Numbered from the stretch's first letter, positions 28,401 through 37,506 are shown. The stretch: 41,814 nt of DNA from Massilia glaciei (GCF_003011895.2 NZ_PXWF02000247.1:1-41814), one strand, 5' to 3'. The notes: generated by a model from the sequence alone, not told the origin. A program made the numbers and translations.

Positions 28401-28563
28401 GGGGCGCAGGGTGCGCGTGTTCGGCGAGATGGCGGCGATCCTGATGGCGCGCGGCGACAGCACCGCGACCATGCGGCTCGATTACCTGTGGAACCAGATG
28501 TGCGAGCAGCAATCGCTGTCGCTGTTCGCGCCGCCCGCGCCGTCCGCGCAGCCAGCGCCATAG
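25426..28563 (+). CDS. REC-PAS-GGDEF-EAL-REC-MEDS cyclic-di-GMP protein
   Basis: A 1045-residue cytosolic protein. Order: REC (phospho-acceptor D56, K108); PAS (about 150-265); GGDEF with the signature GGDEI at 354-358 and DLDFFKNVND; EAL with E482 in EALLRW, N541, E576 in ELTES, DDFGTGYSS at 603-611, K624, E660 and GYFFSPPL; a second REC of RpfG type (D765 in CDQRMPGMSG, K816 in FYTKPWDN); and a C-terminal MEDS-like domain at about 905-1035 (FVREGLALGEAAVVVAT, AGRRVRVFGEMAA, RLDYLWNQM). EAL residues are complete, so phosphodiesterase activity is expected; the GGDEF last residue is changed, so cyclase activity is doubtful. The MEDS part lacks the usual first strand with its histidine. Translationally coupled to the receiver gene. 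Confidence 0.93.
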   Translation: MSAATPCILIVDDELINRKLLEALLRPEGYRTVCAASGPEALAAVAAEAPDLILLDIMMPGMDGYQVANALKSHHATSNIPIIMVSAHGDRGERLAGLDSGAEEFLTKPVDRAELWLRVRNLLRLKAFNDFLVGQSSILEQQVQARTADLQRFRTAMDATADAIMLVERASMRLVEVNATACRLLGYTREELLQLGPAELGAGTPERLADAYDELIEGAASSALSPVELRRKDGSLMKGEVHRQALRSGNDWIIVAVVRDVTERQATEQRLHRLAHFDTLTGLPNRTLFYATLEKTLVQANSNARLVAVLFIDLDFFKNVNDTLGHAFGDELLRQFSARLVGCVRVRDTVGRLGGDEIGVILMMQKTQQDAVIVVNKIREALREPFCLQGHEMVVTASIGIAIYPVDAQDRDTLIKYADTAMYRAKQAGRDTYRFFTSQMNSDVLARLELETALRRAIENDEFELYYQPKVQLSSGRTAGVEALLRWRRPGAGLVSPAEFIPVLEDTGLIVKVGTWVIATACSQIGRWIKSAIGPLQISVNVSGRQFIEGDLDADVLEALAANDIPANLLELELTESSLMANTGRTIATLQNLKRHGVQISIDDFGTGYSSLAYLRRFPIDKLKIDIAFIRDVTTNPDAAAITLAIISMAHSLKLEVVAEGVETAAQLSYLRRHHCDQIQGYFFSPPLPLDQLEQLLREEKRLPAQDDGGGPPRQTLLLVDDEASVLSSLKRLLRQDRYHILAAGSAAEGFELLAMNPVQLILCDQRMPGMSGTVFLTRVKEMYPDTLRIVLSGYTDLESIMDAINCGAIYRFYTKPWDNNHLRGQVRDAFRHHRLLHDKAQDERMAHEAKTSLGRPHAFVPSQRAPHTFINRKRLMPFAAAAPAQGAPCAVDVDGDGDGGGGRAIDTLEAFVREGLALGEAAVVVATAPHLAALAERLGGHGVDLDAARAGGQYVPLGAEETLAAFMVDGWPDDALFASEVKAVLTRAQAAGRRVRVFGEMAAILMARGDSTATMRLDYLWNQMCEQQSLSLFAPPAPSAQPAP

Positions 28564-28614
28564 GCCGCGGCCGGACGGACTCTTCCCCGGCCCGGCCCGC
28601 GATCGCGGCGGCCG

Positions 28615-29355
28615 TCAGGCGACCGACAGTTCGGCGACGAAATCGTACATGTCGCCCCTGAAGTAGGAGCGGCAGAATTCGACCGCGCGGCCGTCGCGCA
28701 AAAAGCCCAGCCGCTCGACGCACAGGCCGGCCGCGCCCTCCCTGGTTTGCAGCAGCTTGGCCTGTTCGGCGTTGAGCAGCAGCGCCGACAAGCGCTGCAG
28801 CGCGCGCACCGGCCGCTTGCCCGCGGCCTCGAGCGCCTCGTACATCGAGATCCCGACCGCGTCGAGCGAGGGCAGGCAGGACGCCTCGATGGTCGCGTAC
28901 TCGAGGCACATCGGGAGCTCGTCGGCGAAGCGGATGCGGTCGAAGCGGTACACCGGCGCGCCCGGCGAGAGCGTCAGCCGCAGCGCCTCCTCGGGCGTGA
29001 CGGTGCCCCCGGCCCGCTTGAGCCAGACGCTGCGCGGGGTGCGCCCGCGCGCCCGCATGTCCTCCGAAAACGAGGTCAGCTTGGCGAAATTCTTTTCGAT
29101 CCGGGTGTTGATGAAATTGCCCGAGCCGGGCCGGCGCACCAGCAGGCCTTCGCCCACCAGGCCGTCGATCGCCTTGCGCACGGTGATGCGCGAGACGCCG
29201 AGGTCGGCGGCGAGCTGGCGCTCGGCGGGCAGGGCGTCGTCGGCCTTGAACAGGTGCTGGTCGATCGCCTCGCGCAGGGCGCGCTGCAGTTGCTGGTACA
29301 GCGGCAGGCTGCCCGTTTCGGACAGTTGCTGCATGATGCGGGCCAGGGTGGTCAT
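28615..29355 (-). CDS. GntR/HutC-family transcriptional regulator, probable GlcNAc regulator
   Basis: A 246-residue regulator with an N-terminal winged helix of the GntR family (residues 18-82: LPLYQQLQRALREAI, LPAERQLAADLGVSRITVRK, GLLVRRPGSGNF) and a C-terminal UTRA ligand domain of the HutC subgroup. NagR/DasR-type members of this subgroup sense GlcNAc 6-phosphate or glucosamine 6-phosphate, and the nag genes lie close by, so I infer that it represses them. A TTGGTATCAT half-site upstream of its own gene matches one before nagK. It converges with the cyclic-di-GMP gene. Confidence 0.88.
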   Translation of the reverse strand: MTTLARIMQQLSETGSLPLYQQLQRALREAIDQHLFKADDALPAERQLAADLGVSRITVRKAIDGLVGEGLLVRRPGSGNFINTRIEKNFAKLTSFSEDMRARGRTPRSVWLKRAGGTVTPEEALRLTLSPGAPVYRFDRIRFADELPMCLEYATIEASCLPSLDAVGISMYEALEAAGKRPVRALQRLSALLLNAEQAKLLQTREGAAGLCVERLGFLRDGRAVEFCRSYFRGDMYDFVAELSVA

Positions 29356-29420
29356 GCGTCGGTGTGCCTTCTCATCTCGGGTGCGGCGGCGGGCCGCCTT
29401 GGCCGGCCCACGTGTGGTCG

Positions 29421-29430
29421 ATGATACCAA
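29421..29430 (-). promoter_or_regulatory. Candidate regulator half-site TTGGTATCAT
   Basis: On the minus strand TTGGTATCAT lies 66 bases before the regulator start and is followed by CGACCA, giving a loose dyad TGGT...ACCA. The same ten bases with one change (TTGGTATTAT) occur upstream of nagK at 35826-35835. Confidence 0.45.
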
Positions 29431-29494
29431 ATAAAACACCGAAAAAGGCCGGCCCCGGCATGCCGCCCGCCCGGTCCGGGGCCGGCAAATGGAA

Positions 29495-29524
29495 AGGGCG
29501 TCCCGGCCGCGGCCGGGACGCCCT
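29495..29524 (-). terminator. Perfect 30-bp palindrome, terminator of the TPR-like gene
   Basis: AGGGCGTCCCGGCC and its exact complement meet at a central GC. On the minus strand the right arm is followed by TTTCCATTT, so it works best as terminator of the 29564-30889 gene. Confidence 0.7.
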
Positions 29525-29563
29525 CTGCGAGGCCGCACAGACGCGGGGCGCACCCCGCATCGC

Positions 29564-30889
29564 CTACTTGGCCGGGGCCGGTGCCGCCGCCGGGGCCGCA
29601 GCCGCAGCCGGCGCAGCCGCCGCCGGCGCTTTCAGGTGCATGATCCAGAGGCGGGCCAGTTCGCCCGAGCCGTCGCCGCCCTTGACGCCCTCGAACACCT
29701 TGATCGCCTCGTCCTTGCGGCCGGCCCTGGCGTACGACGCGCCCAGGCGCAGGGCCGCCTCGTCCGGCCGCTTTAGGCCGCCCTTGGCCAAGCCCTGTTG
29801 CATCAGGCCGATGCCCTTGTCGGACTGGCCCATGGTCGCATACGCGTAGCCGAGGTTGAACAGCGGAAGGCCGTCCTTCGCCTTCAGGGCGGGCGCTTCG
29901 CCGGTGCCGATGTTTTTGGCGTCGTCGGCGGCACCCTTGTTGGCGCGCTCGCGCACGTTCTTGTGCTTGGCCGCGTCGGCGCCGGTGCCCAGCACGCCGC
30001 CGGCGTAGCCTGCGTCGATCACGTTTTTGGCTTCGGAAAAGTAGCCGGTCTCGAGCGCCAGTTCGGCCAGTTCGACGTAGTCGCCCGGCTCCATCGCCTT
30101 TTGCGCGACGATCTTGAGGCGGTAGGCGTCGAGATGCAGACGTTTGTTGAAGGTCGGCTTGATCATCACGCGGTTGAGCGAGTCGTGCCAGAGATCATCG
30201 TTCGGGTGGTAGGCCATCATCAGGGCGGTGGCGTCCTGCGTCGCGGCCTGGTCCTTGACCAGCTGGGCCGAGCTCAGATACAGGCGCAGGTCGTCGAACT
30301 TGGGCGCCACGCCGGCCGCCTTGGCCTCGGCGATGATCGGGCGCAGGCTGGCCAGCGCGTTGGCGTAGTCTTTGTTGAAGTAGTACGAGAGCATCAGGGT
30401 GTCGCGGATCGCGAGCGGGGTCGCGCTTTCTTTCTGGTAACGCGTGGCCCACACGATCGCCTTCGCGTAGTCCTTCTTCTGGTAGTAGGTGTTGGTGATG
30501 ACCTGGATGAAATTGCTGTTCTCTTTTTCGGCCAGGCGCTTTCCCTCGACGATCGCCTCGATCGCCTTGAGCGTCATCGCGTCGTTCTTGGAGGCGGTGC
30601 CGAGCGCGGCGCGCTGGCGCTGCAGGACGAATTGTTCGAACGGGGTCGGGTTCGCGATGGCCTCGGCCTGCGTCAGGCGCAGCTCGACCTCGTCGAATTT
30701 CTTGGCCGTCATCAGCGGGTTGATGACGGCCGGATCGATCAGTTTGTACAATTCGGGACGCACGGTTTCTTTCGGCGCGGCGGCGGCGGGCTTGTCCTGG
30801 GCGTGGGCGCTCTGAAGCAGGACCGGCGCGGCGTTCAGGCCGATGGCGGCGAGCAGCATGCTGACTCGGGCGAGGCGGATTGTTGACAT
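29564..30889 (-). CDS. Secreted TPR-like repeat protein
   Basis: A 441-residue protein with a Sec signal peptide (cleavage after AHA, near residue 30) and a body of predicted helical hairpins resembling tetratricopeptide repeats, such as YYQKKDYAKAIVWATRYQ, FNKDYANALASLRPI and LFNLGYAYATMGQSDKGIGL. It ends in an Ala/Pro-rich low-complexity tail. TPR proteins mediate protein contacts; no catalytic motif is visible. It lies between the nag genes and their regulator on the same strand, but a 210-base gap and its own leader suggest separate transcription, so a nag role is not shown. The ATG at 30889 follows AAGGG. Confidence 0.8.
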   Translation of the reverse strand: MSTIRLARVSMLLAAIGLNAAPVLLQSAHAQDKPAAAAPKETVRPELYKLIDPAVINPLMTAKKFDEVELRLTQAEAIANPTPFEQFVLQRQRAALGTASKNDAMTLKAIEAIVEGKRLAEKENSNFIQVITNTYYQKKDYAKAIVWATRYQKESATPLAIRDTLMLSYYFNKDYANALASLRPIIAEAKAAGVAPKFDDLRLYLSSAQLVKDQAATQDATALMMAYHPNDDLWHDSLNRVMIKPTFNKRLHLDAYRLKIVAQKAMEPGDYVELAELALETGYFSEAKNVIDAGYAGGVLGTGADAAKHKNVRERANKGAADDAKNIGTGEAPALKAKDGLPLFNLGYAYATMGQSDKGIGLMQQGLAKGGLKRPDEAALRLGASYARAGRKDEAIKVFEGVKGGDGSGELARLWIMHLKAPAAAAPAAAAAPAAAPAPAK

Positions 30890-31099
30890 GGAAAACCCTT
30901 ATTCAAATAGGAAAGAAGATGCCGGGAAATTATATGTGCGCATCGGCGCTGGGATGCGACGGTCCTGGCGGCGAGGCCGCGCGTAAAACCGGTCCGCATC
31001 CGACCCGAGCCATATATTGTCACATAAACTCGTCAAACCAGCTGGGCTAATGTGCAAGCAAATGCTACTTCGCCGGGGCGGCGCGGGCCGCGGCGGCGC

Positions 31100-32590
31100 C
31101 TAGTCGAAGCCGGGCACCGGGCAGCGCCCGGTGGCCTCGAGCGCGCCGGACAACCACAGCCCGACCGCGTCGAGCGCCGGGGCGGCGAAGCCGTAGGTCA
31201 TCAGGGCCGGGGCGTCGATGTCGAGCGCCTGGTAGGGGTTCCACAGCGCCAGGTGAAGGTCGGGCCTCCAGTTGGCGCGCGCGTTGGGGCCGTAGCGCAG
31301 GCGCGAGGTCGAGGCCAGCACCACGAAGCTGCCGTCGGCCGGCAGCGCGCCCCAGTCGAAGGTCTCGGCGTCGGCGTAGGTGACCAGCTCGACCTGGTAC
31401 AGGCGCGCGAGCGCGTCGGCCACCACCTGCGCCGGCACCCCGGCCTCGGACACGCCGTCGCTGACGACGTCCTGGCGCACCACCAGCCGCACCCTGGCGC
31501 CGGGCTTTGGAGCGCGCGGCTGGCGATACGCGGTCAGGGCGCGGCGCCAGCCGTCGGCCATGATCTCGCGGTCGTCGGCGTCAAACGGGTAGTGGCACTG
31601 CGGGCACTGCGCGCATTGGTATTTGGTGGCCAGCGCGTCGAGGCGCGCCAGCCGCTGCGCGACCTCGTCCATCGGCAGGGTGCCGTCGGCGATGGCGGCG
31701 GCGATCGCGTCGATCGTCGCGGCCTGGATCTCCGGGTTGCCCAGCGCCATGACCATGTCGGCGCCGGCGCCAAGCGCGCGCACCGCCGCCGGCCCGGCGC
31801 CATAGCGCCCGGCGATCGCATGCATGTCCATGCTGTCGGTGATGACCACGCCGCGGTAGCGCCACTGCGCGCGCAGCAGGTCGTGCAGGATCGGGCGCGA
31901 CATCGTGGCCGGGTAGTCGGGGTCGAGCGCGGGATAGACGATGTGCGCGGTCATCATGGCCGGGGCGCTGTCGGCGGCCATGCGGAACGGCGCGAATTCG
32001 AAGCGTTCGAGTTCGGCCAGCGGCTTGTCGACGGTGGGCAGGTCGCGGTGCGAATCGACGTGGGTGTCGCCGTGTCCCGGGAAATGCTTGACGCAGCAGG
32101 CCACGCCCTCCGATTCGCTGCCGGCCATCCAGGCCAGCGCCAGTTCGGTCGCGCGCCTCGGGTCGGCGCCGAACGAGCGCTCCGCGATGACCGGGTTGCG
32201 CGGGTTGTTGTTGAGGTCGAGCACGGGCGCGAAGTTCCAGTTGAAGCCGAGCGCCTTGACCGCGCGCGCCACCGCCGCGCCGACCGCGCGCGCCAGTGGC
32301 GCGTCGTCGGCCGCGCCCAGCGCCATGGCCGACGGCGGCGCCGGCACCCAGGTCGAGCGCACCACGGCGCCGCCCTCCTGGTCGAGCGCGATCAGGGCGT
32401 GCGGCCCCATGACGGCGCGCAGGTCGGCTGTCAGGCGCGCCAGCTGCGCGCTGTCGACCATGTTCTGGCGGAACAGGCAGATCGCGCGGATGCTGTTGGC
32501 GCGCAAAAATTCGGCCGTCGCGGCATCGAGTTCGGTGCCTGGAAACCGGATCATGATCAGTTGGCCGGCGAGTTTTTTGAGTTCGTTCAT
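31100..32590 (-). CDS. nagZ: Beta-N-acetylhexosaminidase, glycoside hydrolase family 3
   Basis: A 496-residue GH3 enzyme that removes terminal GlcNAc from muropeptides or chitooligosaccharides. The NagZ-specific loop is present: KHFPGHGDT from residue 168, then the D179/H181 dyad in VDSH, and a likely nucleophile D252 in VVITDSMDM. A second alpha/beta domain from about residue 340 makes it longer than the single-domain NagZ of enteric bacteria and more like the two-domain form of Bacillus. No signal peptide is seen, so it acts in the cytosol. A CPQCHYPF segment near residue 335 has closely spaced cysteines. The ATG at 32590 follows GGAG. Last gene of the nag operon. Confidence 0.92.
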   Translation of the reverse strand: MNELKKLAGQLIMIRFPGTELDAATAEFLRANSIRAICLFRQNMVDSAQLARLTADLRAVMGPHALIALDQEGGAVVRSTWVPAPPSAMALGAADDAPLARAVGAAVARAVKALGFNWNFAPVLDLNNNPRNPVIAERSFGADPRRATELALAWMAGSESEGVACCVKHFPGHGDTHVDSHRDLPTVDKPLAELERFEFAPFRMAADSAPAMMTAHIVYPALDPDYPATMSRPILHDLLRAQWRYRGVVITDSMDMHAIAGRYGAGPAAVRALGAGADMVMALGNPEIQAATIDAIAAAIADGTLPMDEVAQRLARLDALATKYQCAQCPQCHYPFDADDREIMADGWRRALTAYRQPRAPKPGARVRLVVRQDVVSDGVSEAGVPAQVVADALARLYQVELVTYADAETFDWGALPADGSFVVLASTSRLRYGPNARANWRPDLHLALWNPYQALDIDAPALMTYGFAAPALDAVGLWLSGALEATGRCPVPGFD

Positions 32591-32656
32591 GGGGCTGCTC
32601 CGTCGATGCCGCGCGTGCAAAATGGGGTGGATGGTGGGACCCGCTCCGGGCCGCGC

Positions 32657-33659
32657 TCAGTTGGTCCTGGTGACTTTGCTCAGGTGGCGCGGACGGTCGG
32701 GGTCCATCCCGCGCGCCTCGGCCAGTTGCGCGGCCATCACGTAAAAGGCGTTGATCGCGACGATCGGGTCTAGGTCGGGCGTGGCCGCGACCGGCAGCGT
32801 CAGGTCGCGTCCGGCGACGTCGGCGGGCGCGGCCAGCAGCACGCGCGCGCCGCGCCCGCGCATTTCGGCCGCCAGCGCGAGCAGGCCGGCCTGGGTCGGC
32901 CCGCGGGTGGCGAAAATGAGCAGCGGGTAGCCGTCCTCGATCAGCGCCATCGGGCCGTGCTTGATCTCGGCGCCGCTGAAGGCCTCGGCCTGCAGGGCCG
33001 AGGTCTCCTTGAACTTGAGGGCCGCCTCGAGCGCGACCGGAAAGCCGATGCCGCGTCCGACCACCATGATGTTGCGGGCCGGGGCCAGCACCTCGAGCGC
33101 GCCCGACCAATCGCTGCGGGCGGCCTCGCCCAGCGCCCCGGGCAGCGCCGAGAGGCCGTCGTGCAACGCGGGGTCGTCCTGCCAATGCGCCACCAGGCGC
33201 GCGCCCGCCACCAGGCTGGTGATGAAGCTCTTGGTCGCGGCCACGCTTTGCTCCTTGCCGGCGCGCAGGGGCATGGCCCATTCGGCCGCCCGCGCCAGCG
33301 GCGAGTCGATGTCGTTGACCAGCGCCACGGTGGTGGCGCCGCCGGCGCGGAAGTAGCGGATCGGCTCGACCACGTCCGGGCTCTGGCCCGATTGCGAGAT
33401 CGCGATGGTGAGCGTGTCGCGCGTGGCCAGCGGCGCGTGGTTGAGCGTGACGAGCGACATCGGCAGCGAGGCCACCACGCGCCCCAGGCGCGCCATGATC
33501 AGGTAGGCGCAGTAGTTGGCGGCGTGGTCGGAGCTGCCGCGCGCGATTGTCAGCGCGCTGTTGAACGCGGTGCTGCGCAGCACGCGGCCGAGTTCGGCGT
33601 AGCGCTCGGCGTCGTTTGCCAGCTGCAGGGCGACGCAGTCGGCCGCGGATATTGCTTCT

Positions 33660-33679
<20 letters not shown>
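32657..33679 (-). CDS. SIS-domain glucosamine-6-phosphate deaminase (NagB-II type)
   Basis: A 340-residue protein of two SIS sugar-isomerase domains, without the glutaminase domain of GlmS. First SIS: ARGSSDHAANYCAYLI and AISQSGQSPDVVEP; second: VVGRGIGFPVALEAALKFKE and SGAEIKHGPMALIEDG. In nag operons this type replaces NagB and turns glucosamine 6-phosphate into fructose 6-phosphate and ammonia. The start is a GTG at 33679 with AAGGAG six bases upstream, and it overlaps the end of nagA by 20 bases. A gap of 66 bases separates it from nagZ. Confidence 0.9.
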
Positions 33680-34835
<1,156 letters not shown>

Positions 34836-34838
34836 GGT

Positions 34839-35711
34839 TTATTTTTCCTTGAGGTGGCGGACGATCATGCGCAGCGCGCCGCTGGCGGCGTCGCCGTGCG
34901 CCTGCACGCTGCGCGCGAGCAGCTCGGGCGGCAGGTGGGGGCGCAGCGGCTCCCCGAGTCCGCCGCACAGCGCCAGCGGCAGCCGTCCGGACGGGTCGAG
35001 CGCGGCCGTGATCTCGGCCACCTCGTGGCCGGCGTCGGCCAGGAAGGCGCGCGCCGTGCTGTCGCTGGTGGCGTGCCGGACCACGATCGGGGCCAGGCTG
35101 GCGTAGCTGGTCTGGGTGGCCCGGCCGAGCCAGAGCTGGACGGCGTCGCGGTCGCCGCCGCAGGCCGCGATCAGCTCGCGCGCGAACGGGCTGTCCGGGC
35201 GGCGCCCGTCGAGCACCTTTTCGATGTGGTTGATCGCACGCAGGCCGATCCAGCCGCCGCCGGCCTCGTCGCCGGCCGGAAAGCCCCAGCCGCCGACCTC
35301 GCGCAAGCTGCCGTCGGCGAACAGGGCCTGGCCGACGCTGCCGGTGCCGATCGCGACGATGATGCCGGGCTCGCCCCGGTGCGCGCCGAGCAGCGTGGTG
35401 TAACCGTCGTTGTCGAGCGCGAGCGCGCCGTAGCCGGGGTCGGCGGCGGCGAACCGGGCGGCCCACTGCTTGTTGTGCACGCCGGCCATGCCCAGTCCGA
35501 TGGCGGCCGCGCCGATGGCGGGCCGGTCGATGCCGATCTCGCGGAACGCCTGCGCGACGGCGTCGCCGACCGCGGCCCACGCCGGCGCGATCCCGAGCGA
35601 CAGTCCGGAGGGGCCGCCGCGGCCCTGGGCCAGCTCGGTGCCGTCGGCCCTCGCGAGGCGCACGCGGGTGCCGGTTCCGCCGCCGTCGACGCCGATTAAA
35701 TAGTCGATCAT
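34839..35711 (-). CDS. nagK: N-acetylglucosamine kinase, BadF/BadG family
   Basis: A 290-residue ASKHA-fold sugar kinase of the BadF/BadG ATPase family, which in nag operons phosphorylates GlcNAc at O6. Motifs: GVDGGGTGTRVRLARADG (phosphate 1), DNDGYTTLLGAHRGEPGIIV with the catalytic Asp, AIGTGSVGQALF (phosphate 2), GWGFPAGDEAGGGWIGLRA, and LALCGGLGEPL (adenosine). A kinase implies that free GlcNAc enters the cell, so a non-PTS transporter must be encoded elsewhere. First gene of the nag operon, with a good promoter upstream. Confidence 0.93.
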   Translation of the reverse strand: MIDYLIGVDGGGTGTRVRLARADGTELAQGRGGPSGLSLGIAPAWAAVGDAVAQAFREIGIDRPAIGAAAIGLGMAGVHNKQWAARFAAADPGYGALALDNDGYTTLLGAHRGEPGIIVAIGTGSVGQALFADGSLREVGGWGFPAGDEAGGGWIGLRAINHIEKVLDGRRPDSPFARELIAACGGDRDAVQLWLGRATQTSYASLAPIVVRHATSDSTARAFLADAGHEVAEITAALDPSGRLPLALCGGLGEPLRPHLPPELLARSVQAHGDAASGALRMIVRHLKEK

Positions 35712-35785
35712 GGTCTGCTTTGTGCCTGTGTTGTGCCAGTGTTTGTTGTCGATCGCGGTCCTGCGGCCGCGCTGGAGGTCAGGGC

Positions 35786-35814
35786 ACTATAGGGTTGCAC
35801 TATTGGCTTGTCAA
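35786..35814 (-). promoter_or_regulatory. Sigma-70 promoter of the nag operon
   Basis: On the minus strand a perfect TTGACA (35814-35809) and TATAGT (35791-35786) are exactly 17 bases apart, about 75 bases before the nagK start. Confidence 0.8.
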
Positions 35815-35817
35815 CAG

Positions 35818-35840
35818 GTATTTAATTGGTATTATTGGAG
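35818..35840 (-). promoter_or_regulatory. Candidate operator of the nag operon
   Basis: Directly upstream of the -35 box the plus strand reads GGTATTTAATTGGTATTATT, with GGTATT in direct repeat. TTGGTATTAT (35826-35835) matches, with one change, the half-site before the GntR gene. Confidence 0.5.
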
Positions 35841-35936
35841 CATGAATTGGCATTGGCTCAAACGGCGCTCTTGCCATAGCGAATGACCCAAATCGAACAA
35901 ATTCCGGGGGCGGAAAGTGGTATTGTTTTCTGGCTC

Positions 35937-35973
35937 AAAAAAAACGACGTTCGGGCCGATGGCCGGAACGTCG
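35937..35973 (-). terminator. Intrinsic terminator of the DUF2807-like gene
   Basis: On the minus strand CGACGTTC...GAACGTCG forms a stem of about twelve pairs with one mismatch, followed by eight T residues. Confidence 0.85.
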
Positions 35974-36011
35974 CGGTGGTGGATCGCTGCGCCGCGGATG
36001 CGGCGCGCGCC

Positions 36012-37358
36012 TCACAGGCTGGTCTGGCGCGTGCCGCGGCGGTCGACCCTGAGCAGTTGGGTGCCGGTCTCGCCCTTGCCCTTGACGCTGACGAGCGCCT
36101 CGCCCGGACCTTGCACGGCGACGTCGGCGCGGCCGGCCACCAGGTCGCGCGCGCGCAGGCCGCCCGAACCGGTCAGCTGCGCCTCGACGCTGTCGACGCT
36201 GCCGCGCAGGGTCGCCTCGCCGGGGCCGCGCATCTTGAGCAGCAGGCGCTTGCCTGCCATGCTGGCGTCGAGCGTGCCCGAGCCGTCCATCTCGGCGTCG
36301 AGCGTGTCGGCCACGGCCGACAGTTCCACGTTGCCCGGGCCGCGGCTGCGCAGTGTGGCGTTGCGCGCCTTGAGCTGGCCGGCGTCGAGGTCGCCCGAAC
36401 CGCTCACTTGCGCCTCGAACAGGTCGGTGCTGCCGGCCAGCGTCACGTTGCCGGGGCCGCGCATCCGCAGGCGCGTCTCCTGGGCCTGCAGGCCGCGCAC
36501 CTCGAGTTCGCCCGAGCCCGAGACCTCGCCGGTCAATTTCTTGATCGGTCCCGCGATGCAGCCGTTGCCCGGCCCGCGCAGTTCGGCCGCCGCGGCGGCG
36601 ACGGCCAGCGCGCAGCCTTCGAAGTCGCCCGAGCCGCTCATCTCGAGGCGCAGTTCGGCGCTCGAGCCGCTGAGCGTGGCGTTGCCGGGGCCGCGCATGC
36701 GCAGATCGAGCTTGCTCAATCTGAGCGATTCGGCCGCGAGGTCGCCCGAGCCGCTGATGGCGGCGTCGAGCCGGCCGTCGACGTCGGCCATGGCGACCTC
36801 GCCGGGGCCGGTCATGTCGAGCTTGACGTTGGTGGTCTTGAGACGGCGCAGATCGAGGTCGCCGCTGCCGGCGCTGCTGGCGGCCAGCTCGCGCACGCTG
36901 CCGGTGGCGTTCAGGTCGCCGGGGCCGTGGAGCGAGAGCGTGAAGCGCTCGGCCGCGAGCTGCCCGAGCGCGACGTCGCCGCTGCCCGACATCTTCAGGC
37001 TGTTGAGGGTTGCGGCCGAGATGCGCAAGGTCGGCATCTGCTTATTGATGTTGACGTCGAAGCGGAAAAACGATTTGCGATCGGCGACCGGGCGCACGGT
37101 CAGGGTGCCGCCGCTGACGAAGGTTTCGATCTTCGCCAACTGCTCGCGCTCGCCCGTGAGCGTGAGCCCGTCCGGACCCTGCGCGGTGATGACGACCTTG
37201 TAGGGGCCGCTCAGGTTGATCGCGCTGAAGGCGCCGATCTGGCGCGTTTCGGTCACGACGGGCTTGGCGCCGGTGTTTTCGGCGTGGCTGGCGGGGGCCG
37301 CGAAGGCGCCGGCGGCGAGGGCGACGGCGAGGGTGGTTTGCTTGAGTGTTGTTCTCAT
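36012..37358 (-). CDS. Secreted DUF2807-like beta-solenoid with 16 alternating GSG/GPG turns
   Basis: A 448-residue protein with a Sec signal peptide (cleavage after SHA, near residue 26). Residues 35-120 form the N-terminal part typical of head-GIN/DUF2807 proteins (FSAINLSGPYKVVITAQG). From residue 125 to 417 the chain repeats every 19-20 residues, and the turn motif alternates without exception between G-S-G (125, 164, 203, 242, 281, 320, 359, 397) and G-P-G (145, 184, 223, 262, 301, 340, 378, 417). This implies a long right-handed beta-helix with two different faces. Usual DUF2807 domains are much shorter. Role unknown; an extracytoplasmic scaffold or binding protein is likely. The ATG at 37358 follows GGAG. 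Confidence 0.88.
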   Translation of the reverse strand: MRTTLKQTTLAVALAAGAFAAPASHAENTGAKPVVTETRQIGAFSAINLSGPYKVVITAQGPDGLTLTGEREQLAKIETFVSGGTLTVRPVADRKSFFRFDVNINKQMPTLRISAATLNSLKMSGSGDVALGQLAAERFTLSLHGPGDLNATGSVRELAASSAGSGDLDLRRLKTTNVKLDMTGPGEVAMADVDGRLDAAISGSGDLAAESLRLSKLDLRMRGPGNATLSGSSAELRLEMSGSGDFEGCALAVAAAAAELRGPGNGCIAGPIKKLTGEVSGSGELEVRGLQAQETRLRMRGPGNVTLAGSTDLFEAQVSGSGDLDAGQLKARNATLRSRGPGNVELSAVADTLDAEMDGSGTLDASMAGKRLLLKMRGPGEATLRGSVDSVEAQLTGSGGLRARDLVAGRADVAVQGPGEALVSVKGKGETGTQLLRVDRRGTRQTSL

Positions 37359-37506
37359 GTTTGTTCTGGCTCCGATGGGACGCCGCGCCGGGTTGCGGTG
37401 TCGAGTGGCGCCAGAATAGGGGAAACCGAAAACCCCGGTGCGGGAAAACCGACGGATGTCAAAAAACGCGGCGTCAAATGCACTAGCCGGGGGCCAGAAC
37501 GCAAAC

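Larger units (their letters stand above)
35712..36011. other. Control region of the nag operon
   Basis: A 300-base gap holding the nagK promoter (35786-35814), operator-like sequence (35818-35840) and, further right, the terminator of the DUF2807-like gene (35937-35973). No gene is supported. Confidence 0.6.

Noticed and set aside
25294-28512. Open frame of more than 1000 codons on the minus strand opposite the cyclic-di-GMP gene
   Set aside because: It mirrors the GC-rich codon positions of the plus-strand gene, is Arg/Ala/Gly/His/Val-biased, has no family motif, and overlaps a gene with six recognisable domains.
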